Source: an uncultured Flavobacterium sp. (lineage in GTDB: Bacteria > Bacteroidota > Bacteroidia > Flavobacteriales > Flavobacteriaceae). From it: 64,000 nucleotides of DNA. The notes below the pieces were generated by a model, which saw nothing but the letters and a program-made list of their open reading frames with translations, was not told the origin of the DNA and did no database searches. The DNA is taken from contig CALJVL010000006.1 of the NCBI GenBank assembly GCA_937773775.1, positions 1-64,000 of the forward strand, written 5' to 3'. Shown in pieces: positions 1 to 7,522 of this stretch (the first letter of the stretch is position 1; each line of letters starts with the position of its first letter). Both the position numbers and the translations under genes were made by a program.

Positions 1-138
1 TAGAAATAAATCGTTACGGAATTGTGTTGGATCTGGAATTTGCGCATAAGCATAGAAAGACAAAGTAAGTCTTTGTTTTCCGGCATCATCAATCATGATA
101 GCTCTTTCTTCTGCGCTTAAAGTGTTATATAGTTGCAT
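1..138 (-). CDS. trhO: Rhodanese-related sulfurtransferase, TrhO/YceA-like (N-terminus only)
   Basis: This is a partial gene: the first 46 codons are present and the rest lies beyond the left edge. The protein begins MQLYNTLSAEERA and continues with LTLSFYAYA, which I recognise as the N-terminus of Bacteroidota rhodanese-like proteins of the TrhO (YceA) family. In other bacteria TrhO takes part in oxygen-dependent 5-hydroxyuridine formation in tRNA. The rhodanese domain and its active-site Cys are outside the window, so the family call rests on the N-terminal string alone. A textbook promoter lies 36-66 bases upstream, which supports this ATG as the start. Confidence 0.65.
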   Translation of the reverse strand, partial: MQLYNTLSAEERAIMIDDAGKQRLTLSFYAYAQIPDPTQFRNDLFL

Positions 139-173
139 GCTATAAACGGTTTAAGTGTGAAAAATTATTTTTG

Positions 174-204
174 CAAAAGTAGAGAAAAGGTTTTAAAGGG
201 GCAA
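174..204 (-). promoter_or_regulatory. Bacteroidota-type promoter for the rhodanese gene
   Basis: Read on the minus strand, TTG (202-204) is followed after exactly 20 bases by TACTTTTG (174-181), matching the -33/-7 consensus TTG-N20-TAnnTTTG. The rest of the 139-435 spacer is AT-rich and shows nothing else I can support; it must also hold the promoter of the plus-strand gene at 436. Confidence 0.75.
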
Positions 205-435
205 TGGTTTGATTATGAAAAAACGAATAGCCAAATCTAGGTAAGTTTGTTATAGAGGTTTAGAAAGAAAGCTGTTGCGGTTTTCTAAGTTGTCGATTAT
301 TTGAACAATGCATTACAATATACTGCATCGACTGTTTTTTTTAGCTTGTTTAAATCAATTAAAAGATGTTTCTTAGAGTAAGTGTTTAAGAACTATAGTG
401 TTAAAGGTGTTTCAATTAACTAAAGTAAGAAAATT

Positions 436-924
436 ATGAAAAAAGGTGTTTTTGTACTAGCTGTATTTTTCTGTTTAACAATCATGTTTTCGCAAGAGAA
501 TAAAAATGATTTTGATGGTATCAGAAAGAATGGGATTTCTTTTAATTTTTTAGGAACTACGCCGATAATTGGTATTACTTATGAAAGAGTGTTGTCCCAG
601 TATATGAGTTTAGAGCTTGGTATTGGCTCTAATAGTGCTGGTTTAGGAGTAAAAATACTGCCATTTAAGATTAAAGAAAGTACTATGATGTTTACTACGG
701 GCTTATCGACAACTTACGCTGATTATAAAGATGGTTGGTTAGCAAATGGTAAAAGAGTACAGTTATATGTGCCAATTGGCATAAGTTATTATGGAACCAA
801 AGGATTTAACTTTGGAATTGATGTTGGACCTGGATATAGAATGTGCATTAAAGAGTCTAATAATGTCAATGATGACAATGGATTTCTTCCTTGCGCTGGT
901 ATTAAAATTGGTCACGGATTTTAA
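436..924 (+). CDS. Small secreted beta-barrel-like protein, unrecognised family
   Basis: The 162-residue product starts with a clear signal peptide (hydrophobic stretch at residues 4-18, cleavage probably after FSQ at 18-20). The mature part alternates short amphipathic stretches with Gly-rich turns and ends in GIKIGHGF, with a terminal Phe as in outer-membrane barrels. That pattern fits a small outer-membrane beta-barrel of 8 or fewer strands. I do not recognise a named family. It stands alone: the upstream gene is divergent and the downstream gene convergent. The outer-membrane location is inferred from composition and the C-terminal Phe only. Confidence 0.6.
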   Translation: MKKGVFVLAVFFCLTIMFSQENKNDFDGIRKNGISFNFLGTTPIIGITYERVLSQYMSLELGIGSNSAGLGVKILPFKIKESTMMFTTGLSTTYADYKDGWLANGKRVQLYVPIGISYYGTKGFNFGIDVGPGYRMCIKESNNVNDDNGFLPCAGIKIGHGF

Positions 925-1102
925 TTACAATATTCAGCCTAGTATACAGAATGAAATTGTACGCTAACTGTCTTGATATATACGCACGATAGATTTAGTT
1001 CTTTAATCACGAACTAAACAAATGTATTCGCGAGCTGGCTGGGGTCTTTTCTATCTCGGCTAGAAAACGATTTGTCTGTAATTGTAGTTATCTTAGAAGT
1101 AG

Positions 1103-1894
1103 CTATTTGTTATTGTTAATTACGTTCTCGGTAAGTATTTGCGACACTTCTTTTAACTTTCCTTGTTCGTATAATTTTGGTAAATCTTTTAAAGTGGTTC
1201 CGAGGGGCGCTTCATAATTAATATAATCCTGGAAAGTTACGCCGTCAATCACTCTTGTATTAAAAGCGGTTCTAAAGCGGACCCCGCCATTATTTGTCAG
1301 GTAGTTATAGGCGATATAATCAATCTTATGCGTTTGTTTATTTATCCAATAGTGAAATTCATCATCAAAATCTTTTCCTCCACCGTCTTGACCAAAAGTT
1401 ACTTCCACAACATCGTATTGCTTTTCTTTTATTGTAGTTTCTTCAATGAATTTTCTATTTACTGAAGCGTCTTGTAGTTTGTACGGAAGAGTAGCAAAAT
1501 AAATCACGGAATTTAATGCTTCGGAATATTTGCCAACCTCTTCTTTATTCAAAGGCTGCAAATGGTTGTTTATGTATCTTTCAAAGCTATCGTTTATCAG
1601 ATCGTCTTTAATTAGGGAGTCATTTTTTTGTTCTTCAGATGAATATTCAAAAGAACTTCCGTTATTCTCAAAACGATATTTCTTTGATCTAAAGACAAAT
1701 GAATAATCGGCCTTAGTATATAGGTCGCCTCCGTGAGCTTCAATTACCTCATTGATCAAAGAATCCACTTTTGAGAATTGCTTTTCTGCTACAATTTTGT
1801 CGTCTTTTGTCGCTGTTTCTGTGCCGCCTTTTTTTTTATTGCATGATATTACTAAGGCCGCCAAAACGCAAAGAATAATTATAGTTTTTTTCAT
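1103..1894 (-). CDS. DUF6503-family lipoprotein
   Basis: This 263-residue protein begins with a lipoprotein signal peptide: a hydrophobic core, then LVISC with the lipidated Cys at position 18, then a Lys-rich tether. The body contains the segment 'INEVIEAHGG' near residue 47 and later YWINKQTHKIDYIAY. I associate this arrangement with the DUF6503 family of Bacteroidota, in which a helix around a conserved HGG precedes a LolA/LppX-like sheet. It is probably anchored in the outer membrane facing the periplasm. Function is unknown. It is monocistronic, with about 300 bases of spacer on its upstream side. Confidence 0.7.
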   Translation of the reverse strand: MKKTIIILCVLAALVISCNKKKGGTETATKDDKIVAEKQFSKVDSLINEVIEAHGGDLYTKADYSFVFRSKKYRFENNGSSFEYSSEEQKNDSLIKDDLINDSFERYINNHLQPLNKEEVGKYSEALNSVIYFATLPYKLQDASVNRKFIEETTIKEKQYDVVEVTFGQDGGGKDFDDEFHYWINKQTHKIDYIAYNYLTNNGGVRFRTAFNTRVIDGVTFQDYINYEAPLGTTLKDLPKLYEQGKLKEVSQILTENVINNNK

Positions 1895-2104
1895 TTTTTA
1901 AAAGTAGCAAATATATAAGGAACAAAGGTCCCAGATTATTATTTTTTGAACTTAAATAGCTGTTGTTGATAGCTGTAAAGAAGTAATTGAATTTATTTTA
2001 AAAAGCTTGCTTTTAGTAGTTATAAAAAGCTTGCTACTGAATTTTTATTGCCAATAAAGTCATAAATAAATAGCCAAGATTTCTCTTATTAAATCATAAA
2101 CATA

Positions 2105-2112
2105 TACCTTTG
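2105..2112 (+). promoter_or_regulatory. -7 element for the carbonic anhydrase gene
   Basis: TACCTTTG matches TAnnTTTG and lies about 100 bases before the ATG at 2213. No TTG stands 20 bases upstream, so the -33 element is weak or absent. The 1895-2212 spacer otherwise holds an imperfect direct repeat (AAAAGCTTGCT at about 2011-2021 and 2045-2055) and a small hairpin just after the -7 element (CTATC/GATAG). I see no coding sequence in it. Confidence 0.55.
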
Positions 2113-2212
2113 CCTATCGGGAAGATAGAGTACTATAAAAAGTGCTTTTATCTAAACTAATTTTTTTATTAACATCTACTATAAACACAAGAATTCAACA
2201 AACTTAATTCAA

Positions 2213-2824
2213 ATGAGTAAAGAAAATTTATTACAAAAAGAGAACAGTATTGTTCACGAAGAAGTGCTAATTGCAAATCAAAGTTATTCAGAAAGCTTTG
2301 GCGAAAAAGCTAATTTGGCAATGCCTCCAGCTAGGAAGTTTGCGATTTTGACTTGCATGGATGCTCGATTAGATCCCGCAAAATATGCCGGACTTTCAGA
2401 AGGTGACGCGCACGTTATTAGGAATGCAGGAGGAAGAGCGAGTGATGACGCTATTCGTTCTCTTGTTATTTCTTATAAATTATTAGGTACTGCAGAATGG
2501 TTTGTCATTCATCATACTGACTGTGGAATGGAGACTTTTACAGATGAGATAATTAGAGATTTGTTAGCTACAAGTCTGTCTACGGCAACAGTTGATTCAA
2601 ATGGATGGAGAAATATTACTGAAGAAGGTGGTTCTGATGAAGCTAAAAACATTTCGTTCCTTACAATAAGCAATCAATCAGCTAGTATTATTGAAGATGT
2701 GCGTAGAATAAAAAACCATGCTTTAGTTCCATCACATATTCCAGTTTATGGCTATATTTTTGATGTAAAAAGCGGAAAGCTAATTGAAATTCCAGAGGCT
2801 ACTGTTATCGGTAAAGCAAGTTAG
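2213..2824 (+). CDS. Beta-class carbonic anhydrase
   Basis: The 203-residue enzyme interconverts CO2 and bicarbonate in the cytoplasm. Zinc ligands are visible: Cys48 within CMDAR (C48-x-D50-x-R52, with the Asp-Arg dyad that gates activity) and His101/Cys104 within HHTDCGM. The RNAGG segment at 70-74 is also typical. The N-terminal 40 residues form the helix that wraps the partner subunit in beta-CAs. The compact size and the divergent C-terminal third place it in the mycobacterial Rv1284-like branch rather than with the plant-type enzymes. It stands alone, convergent with the bacilliredoxin gene and sharing a terminator with it. Confidence 0.9.
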   Translation: MSKENLLQKENSIVHEEVLIANQSYSESFGEKANLAMPPARKFAILTCMDARLDPAKYAGLSEGDAHVIRNAGGRASDDAIRSLVISYKLLGTAEWFVIHHTDCGMETFTDEIIRDLLATSLSTATVDSNGWRNITEEGGSDEAKNISFLTISNQSASIIEDVRRIKNHALVPSHIPVYGYIFDVKSGKLIEIPEATVIGKAS

Positions 2825-2863
2825 ATTTGAGAGTACAATAGTATTTTCTAAAAAATGGAATAA

Positions 2864-2896
2864 AAAAATAGCCCCGTGATTACGGGGCTATTTTTA
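2864..2896. terminator. Bidirectional terminator between carbonic anhydrase and bacilliredoxin
   Basis: A-run, GCCCCGT, loop GATT, ACGGGGC, T-run: a perfect GC-rich stem flanked by A and T tracts. It can stop transcription from both convergent genes. Confidence 0.9.
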
Positions 2897-2906
2897 TTTA
2901 AGTGTA

Positions 2907-3317
2907 TTAACAGTGCTCGTTAAAAGCATCTCGTAAATTCTCAGCAATCATTTCAGCTGGACGACCCTCAATATGGTGACGTTCCAACATGTGTACTAAT
3001 TCGCCGTTTTTGAACAAAGCCATAGCTGGTGATGATGGAGGGAAAGGGAACATGTGCTTTCTTGCAGCATCTACAGCATCTTTATCAACTCCTGCAAAAA
3101 CAGTGATTAAATGATCTGGTTTTTTTGCTCCTTCTAAACTCATTTTAGCTCCTGGACGTGCATTTCTTGCAGCGCAACCACATACAGAGTTAACTACAAC
3201 TAGAGTCGTACCTTCTGCTTTCATCGCGTTTTCAACTGCTTCTGCACTATGTAAATCTTGAAAACCTGCAGCTGTTAATTCAGCTTGCATTGGGGTTACC
3301 ATATCTTGTGGATACAT
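2907..3317 (-). CDS. BrxA/BrxB-family bacilliredoxin (YphP/YqiW)
   Basis: This 136-residue thioredoxin-fold protein removes bacillithiol from mixed disulfides on cytoplasmic proteins in organisms that make that thiol. The CGC active site is at residues 46-48 (VNSVCGCAARN), the characteristic motif of the family in place of CxxC. The C-terminal part has the conserved FPPSSPA and HxIEGR segments. Length is normal for the family. The gene is monocistronic with its own -7 element upstream. Whether this organism makes bacillithiol cannot be seen from the window. Confidence 0.92.
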   Translation of the reverse strand: MYPQDMVTPMQAELTAAGFQDLHSAEAVENAMKAEGTTLVVVNSVCGCAARNARPGAKMSLEGAKKPDHLITVFAGVDKDAVDAARKHMFPFPPSSPAMALFKNGELVHMLERHHIEGRPAEMIAENLRDAFNEHC

Positions 3318-3353
3318 ATCTTTTATATTTTTTAATTTGTATTATTTTGTAAG

Positions 3354-3361
3354 CAAAGTTA
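3354..3361 (-). promoter_or_regulatory. -7 element for the bacilliredoxin gene
   Basis: On the minus strand the sequence is TAACTTTG (TAnnTTTG), 37 bases upstream of the ATG. No clear TTG lies at the usual distance. Confidence 0.5.
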
Positions 3362-3474
3362 CGAAGTTTAGTAATAAGTCCTTGGTTAGAATTATAAAGT
3401 TTTGTTATAGTTCAATAGTTGTTTTTCGGGTTATTCGTAAATTAGATTCCAATCAAAAAGATAAAGTTAAAACA

Positions 3475-4620
3475 CTAAAAATAGCGCATGCTTCTGGCTA
3501 TAGCCTTGATGAAAAGAAGTTGAGGGCATCTTGATATAACTTGAAGATCTTCAAAATAAGAGGTCTCTTCATCTAAGAATTTAAAAACTAATGTAGGATC
3601 CCCTTTTTTGAATATGGATGAAAATATTCGTGCACCTAATTCGTTGTGTTTGTCTAAGATGTTCAATAATAGCAAATCATAAAACCAAAACTTAGTTTTT
3701 GTATGAAACTCTTTTAACTCCCGATCTTGCTGAAGAAAAGCGACTAATTGGGATGACTTCTTGTCAGAGTTTTTGAAAGTATAACCTGTACTTGCTTTAG
3801 TCCACCCGCCAGCGGTTCCTATATTCAGGACGCGCTTGGTAGTTTTGTTCCAGAAAAGATAGCAGGTCATGGGAATACTACCTTTTTCTTTTTCGATTAT
3901 TTCGAAATTTTGAATGCCTAGTTTTTCAATGTATTGCTTAATCTCCTGTTCGTATTCCTCTTTGGTCAAAAGCTGGTGTGAAAACAATGTATATTCCAAT
4001 AAAGCTTCGGTGGTTGAAGTTGGCAGCACATACATAAAGCGAGTATTGCCTTTTTGTTCAACTGAAAAATCCATAAAAGTAGCTTGGTCTGGATTGAAGA
4101 CAGGTTCTTTACTTTTTATAAACCAACCTATAAAATGTTGTTGTAAAACGGGGTATTTAGTTTGATTTTCTACTCCCTCTTTGTCGTAAATACTATTGAA
4201 AATGGTATCACAGGTATAGCCATCTGTTTCAGTGGCGACATAAGCATGATTTTCTAATTCATTGATATCCGTTACTTTTTGATTGACATAACTGATGTTT
4301 TTTTCATGTAAAATAAAATCAAAAACTTGATTGTAAAAATCTAATCCTTGAACCATGTTGTATTGATAGGGTTGCAAATCTAAGTTTCGCTTAAAATCAG
4401 CGTTGGCGAAAAGTGCTGAATCCCATTTTTTGGAAATGGATGGTTCCCAGTCGCCTTTTTCTATTTGCCAAAAACACCAAGTACGATCATTAGTTTTTTT
4501 TTGGTTTTCATCTAATAATAAAATAGTCTTTTCCTTAAACTTCCCAGATTTAGCCATTTTATAGACTGTCATTAAAGCGGCTAATCCGCTGCCCGTGAAA
4601 ATGTAATGGTAGTGTTTCAT
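3475..4620 (-). CDS. crtY: Lycopene beta-cyclase (CrtY-type)
   Basis: The 381-residue flavoprotein would cyclise the ends of lycopene to beta-carotene, on the way to zeaxanthin-type yellow pigments. The N-terminal dinucleotide-binding fold is YHYIFTGSGLAAL, followed by the diagnostic DRTWCFW near residue 50. The later motif GTAGGWTKASTGYTF belongs to the same family. I chose the ATG at 4620; a TTG 24 bases upstream would only add a non-conserved tail. The gene is the third in an apparent operon, 34 bases after the thioredoxin-like gene, itself 48 bases after a TonB receptor. The rest of the carotenoid pathway (crtB, crtI, crtZ) is not nearby, which is unusual. Confidence 0.88.
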   Translation of the reverse strand: MKHYHYIFTGSGLAALMTVYKMAKSGKFKEKTILLLDENQKKTNDRTWCFWQIEKGDWEPSISKKWDSALFANADFKRNLDLQPYQYNMVQGLDFYNQVFDFILHEKNISYVNQKVTDINELENHAYVATETDGYTCDTIFNSIYDKEGVENQTKYPVLQQHFIGWFIKSKEPVFNPDQATFMDFSVEQKGNTRFMYVLPTSTTEALLEYTLFSHQLLTKEEYEQEIKQYIEKLGIQNFEIIEKEKGSIPMTCYLFWNKTTKRVLNIGTAGGWTKASTGYTFKNSDKKSSQLVAFLQQDRELKEFHTKTKFWFYDLLLLNILDKHNELGARIFSSIFKKGDPTLVFKFLDEETSYFEDLQVISRCPQLLFIKAIARSMRYF

Positions 4621-4654
4621 ATTAGTGTTAGAAATTCTTATCAAAAATAGGGAA

Positions 4655-5119
4655 TTAATTTATTTTTTCAAGGATAGAAATAAGGTCTTTCGTTTTTAAA
4701 TAAGACTGTCGTTGGAATAGAATTGAATAATCAGGATCTAAAACGGTTAATGTGGGATAAACTACTTGGTTGTCAATTGTAGCTAATGCGGTTGCCAACT
4801 CGTGAATTCCTGTAGTTGTTCCCGTGGGTTTGAAGCGGAAAGTATGGTTGTTGAAAGTGATATCTTTTTTTGTTTCAGCATCGAAAGAAATGAAATAAAA
4901 ATTATCGTTCAGTTCTTTAATGACAGCAGGGTTTTTAAAAGTCGAGTGCTCCATCATTTCACAGTATTTGCACCAGGAAGTATGAATAAACACTACGATT
5001 GGTTTTGGTTTTCCTTTCGATAATTGTTCTATTTCTTCAAAGGTGTGCCTTTTCAATTGGGCAGAACTCGACGCGGTTGCCAGAATCAGAAACAAAAGGA
5101 AAAGGACTGTTTGTTGCAT
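4655..5119 (-). CDS. Exported thioredoxin-like protein
   Basis: The 154-residue product has a signal peptide (residues 1-21, ending SSSAQ) and a single thioredoxin fold. The active site is Cys50-Lys-Tyr-Cys53 in SWCKYCEMM. The cis-Pro loop is VVYPTLTV. This resembles the periplasmic DsbD-gamma/DUF255-like thioredoxins that reduce disulfides or handle metal centres. It sits between a TonB receptor (48 bases upstream) and lycopene cyclase (34 bases downstream) on the same strand, so it is probably cotranscribed. A role in reducing the CxxC-bearing plug of that receptor, or its substrate, is possible but is inference. Confidence 0.85.
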   Translation of the reverse strand: MQQTVLFLLFLILATASSSAQLKRHTFEEIEQLSKGKPKPIVVFIHTSWCKYCEMMEHSTFKNPAVIKELNDNFYFISFDAETKKDITFNNHTFRFKPTGTTTGIHELATALATIDNQVVYPTLTVLDPDYSILFQRQSYLKTKDLISILEKIN

Positions 5120-5167
5120 TTTTAGTTTGTTGATTAAACTTAAATAACTTATATATTTTTTAAAAAA

Positions 5168-7420
5168 TTATTTCAACGTATATCTTAAACCAAAAAAGCT
5201 GCGAATTCCTTGATTAGGCCCATAAACGTAGCTAGGGTCAAAAGTTAATGCATAAGGGTTATTTGGAGTTGCTAGTACATTGCCGTTAGTGTCATATTGT
5301 ACGTTTTTGTCAAAAGGGTCATTTGCTCTTGCTATTATAAACGGATTTCCTTTGTTAGGTGTCCAGTTCAACATATTTTTTACGCCGGCGTAGAGCTCTA
5401 AATTTTTAAATTTATTGAAAGTGAACTGGATATTTTGGATACTCCATGTTGGAGAATACCCCTTTCTGGGATCTAAATCTCCCAAAAGTGGCAAACGCAT
5501 CGGTCCATATAAATTGCCTGTATAGTCAATATCAAGGAATAGCTTGTTGATGCGATAGGAAACTGCCCAAGTGGCCGATATTTTTTCGGTAAGAATTTGT
5601 TGTGTGGTGGTATTGTTTTCCGTTTTTGAAACATCCATGTAGGTAGCACCAAGAATCATTTTTAATCTATTGTTAAAAACAATGTCCATATTAATGCTTA
5701 TCCCTTTTGTAATGGCATATCCATTTAGGTTTTTATAAATAATCTGATTAGGATTAGTGTCATAATCTGGAATTATAGAATTACTGAAACGGGTATACCA
5801 GGCGGTAGTTTCTAGCCCGATGAAGTTGCCATTACGGGTGTATATTTTCTTCAGGTAATTCAGATTGGCATTAAAAGAACGTTCTGGTTTAAGTTCTTCC
5901 ATTACAATTAACTCTCTTGAGCCTGTTAATGCCGCATGTTCTTCTGTAAAAAGATTAACTATTCTAAAGCCTGTGCCAGTATTGAAACGTAAGATATTTG
6001 TTTCATTAATTTGCCATTTATAGGCGAATCGTGGAGTGAAAATGGAGCCGTGATTATTATTGTAGTCATAGCGAGCGCCCAAAAGAATTTTATGTTTCTT
6101 ATTAAATTTAAATTCGTCTTGAACAAACAGGCTGGGGATCCAGTTAATGTCCTCCTTTACAGTGGCAGGGGTGTTGTCATTATAATAATTGTAACGCAAT
6201 GCTGTTCCGAAAAGCAAATCGTGTTTATTTATTTTTTTGTCCCAAGTCAATTGACCAAAACCAATTCGTTGTTTTGCCACATAAGGCATATCGCCATAAA
6301 CCGAATTTTGGTCATGATCGGTATAAGAAAAAGAGAACAGCATTTTTTCGGTGAATGGTAATTCATAAGCTCCCAGTAACTCCCAACGTTTGGTATAGAT
6401 ACTTTCACCGTATACCTCAGTTCCGCCTCTGTATTTTTTCTCCCATTGCATTGCACCACCCCAACGGTCTTCGTAAAATAAACGTCCTGCCACCGAAAAC
6501 AGTTTGTTGCTCTTGCGGTTGATATTCCATTTCTGAAAAATAGAAATTCGGTCTTGCAGCGTAAGGTCTGTAAAGTTGTCGTTATTGTTGTCGATGGGGT
6601 TGTCGTAATTAAAGTAGTTTATGCCTGTTAACACAGATGCTGTTTTGCCAATATTCGCTTTGAAACCTACATCTACATTTAATTCTCCATAATCCGTAGT
6701 AAAGGTATCTGCCGAAAAAAGGGAAGCGTTTTTAGGGTTTTTAGTAATTATATTAATTAAACCGCCTACCGCTTCACTTCCATATAAAGAGGAAGCGGGG
6801 CCCTTAACGATCTCTATTCTTTCCAAGAGCGAACTTGGTATTCCAGATAGTCCATAGACGGTGGAGAGTCCGCTGACGATAGGCATGCCGTCAATTAGAA
6901 CCAAAGTGTAAGGGCCTTCCAGACCATTGATATGAATGTCTCCCGTGTTGCAAACATTACAATTTAATTGCGGACGTACCCCATTTACGTTCTGTAAAGC
7001 TTCAAAAACAGTAGCGGTTGGGTTTTTCTTAAAAAAAACAGGCTTGTACACTTCTACGGGAACTGGGCTTTCTAAACGGCTAACGGGCTTCATGGTTCCG
7101 GTTATTACGACTTCATCTAGGGAGTTATTTTCTTTTAAATTAAAATCAACTATTATTTCAGTACTGTCTGCAACGCTAATATTTCTACGCTCAGATGTAA
7201 ATCCAGTGTAGGACACTGCAATTTCGTGATTACCGGGAGCCAGGTTCCTAAATGAATAAAGTCCATCTGCGTTCGTGATTGTTGTCTTACTAGTTTTTTT
7301 CAGGCTTACATTGACATGTTGTAGTGGTATTCCATCCGCAGTGACAGTTCCTTTTATGGTATACTGAGCAAAGAAAAAGCTCGGGAATAAAGTACAAAAA
7401 AAGATAATTAGATTTTTCAC
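5168..7420 (-). CDS. TonB-dependent receptor with carboxypeptidase-like N-domain, probable metal/metallophore uptake
   Basis: The 750-residue outer-membrane receptor has a signal peptide (1-18), then a CarboxypepD_reg-like domain (about 20-105, YTIKGTVTADG), then a plug domain (about 120-235), then a 22-strand barrel ending FGLRYTLK. The plug contains a CNVC pair in QLNCNVCNTGD near residue 155 and the segment IEIVKGPASSLYGSEAVGG. The CxxC in the plug is notable beside a thioredoxin-like gene. The start codon is GTG. The gene is divergent from the Nramp gene with a TTTAGACAA operator-like site in between, so a manganese or iron role is likely but inferred from context. An operon with the thioredoxin and lycopene cyclase genes is likely. 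Confidence 0.85.
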   Translation of the reverse strand: MKNLIIFFCTLFPSFFFAQYTIKGTVTADGIPLQHVNVSLKKTSKTTITNADGLYSFRNLAPGNHEIAVSYTGFTSERRNISVADSTEIIVDFNLKENNSLDEVVITGTMKPVSRLESPVPVEVYKPVFFKKNPTATVFEALQNVNGVRPQLNCNVCNTGDIHINGLEGPYTLVLIDGMPIVSGLSTVYGLSGIPSSLLERIEIVKGPASSLYGSEAVGGLINIITKNPKNASLFSADTFTTDYGELNVDVGFKANIGKTASVLTGINYFNYDNPIDNNNDNFTDLTLQDRISIFQKWNINRKSNKLFSVAGRLFYEDRWGGAMQWEKKYRGGTEVYGESIYTKRWELLGAYELPFTEKMLFSFSYTDHDQNSVYGDMPYVAKQRIGFGQLTWDKKINKHDLLFGTALRYNYYNDNTPATVKEDINWIPSLFVQDEFKFNKKHKILLGARYDYNNNHGSIFTPRFAYKWQINETNILRFNTGTGFRIVNLFTEEHAALTGSRELIVMEELKPERSFNANLNYLKKIYTRNGNFIGLETTAWYTRFSNSIIPDYDTNPNQIIYKNLNGYAITKGISINMDIVFNNRLKMILGATYMDVSKTENNTTTQQILTEKISATWAVSYRINKLFLDIDYTGNLYGPMRLPLLGDLDPRKGYSPTWSIQNIQFTFNKFKNLELYAGVKNMLNWTPNKGNPFIIARANDPFDKNVQYDTNGNVLATPNNPYALTFDPSYVYGPNQGIRSFFGLRYTLK

Positions 7421-7446
7421 AAATATATTTTAGGGTATATTAATAT

Positions 7447-7472
7447 AATATTTAGACAAAGCTAAAAATATT
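7447..7472. promoter_or_regulatory. Operator-like inverted repeat between TonB receptor and Nramp gene
   Basis: AATATTTAG-ACAAAG-CTAAAAATATT: inverted TTTAG/CTAAA arms around a 6-base centre. The portion TTTAGACAA..TAAAAATA also occurs upstream of both FecA-type receptors (16400-16416 and 19158-19174). It is the best candidate for a metal-repressor site controlling this divergent pair. Binding is inferred. Confidence 0.55.
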
Positions 7473-7497
7473 ATTTCATAAAACAAAAAAACATAAT

Positions 7498-7505
7498 TAT
7501 ATTTG
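7498..7505 (+). promoter_or_regulatory. -7 element for the Nramp gene
   Basis: TATATTTG matches TAnnTTTG, 18 bases before the ATG at 7523. No TTG stands 20 bases upstream, so the promoter may be weak or activator-dependent. The operator-like repeat ends 25 bases upstream. Confidence 0.6.
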
Positions 7506-7522
7506 CATTAAATAGTTATACA

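Noticed and set aside
1994..2060. Direct repeat containing AAGCTTGCT as an attachment or replication site
   Set aside because: Only two short AT-rich copies; no integrase, no replication gene nearby.
7421..7428. TATATTTG on the minus strand as -7 element of the TonB receptor gene
   Set aside because: It abuts the GTG start codon, so a transcript would begin inside the gene. The signal peptide makes the GTG start firm.
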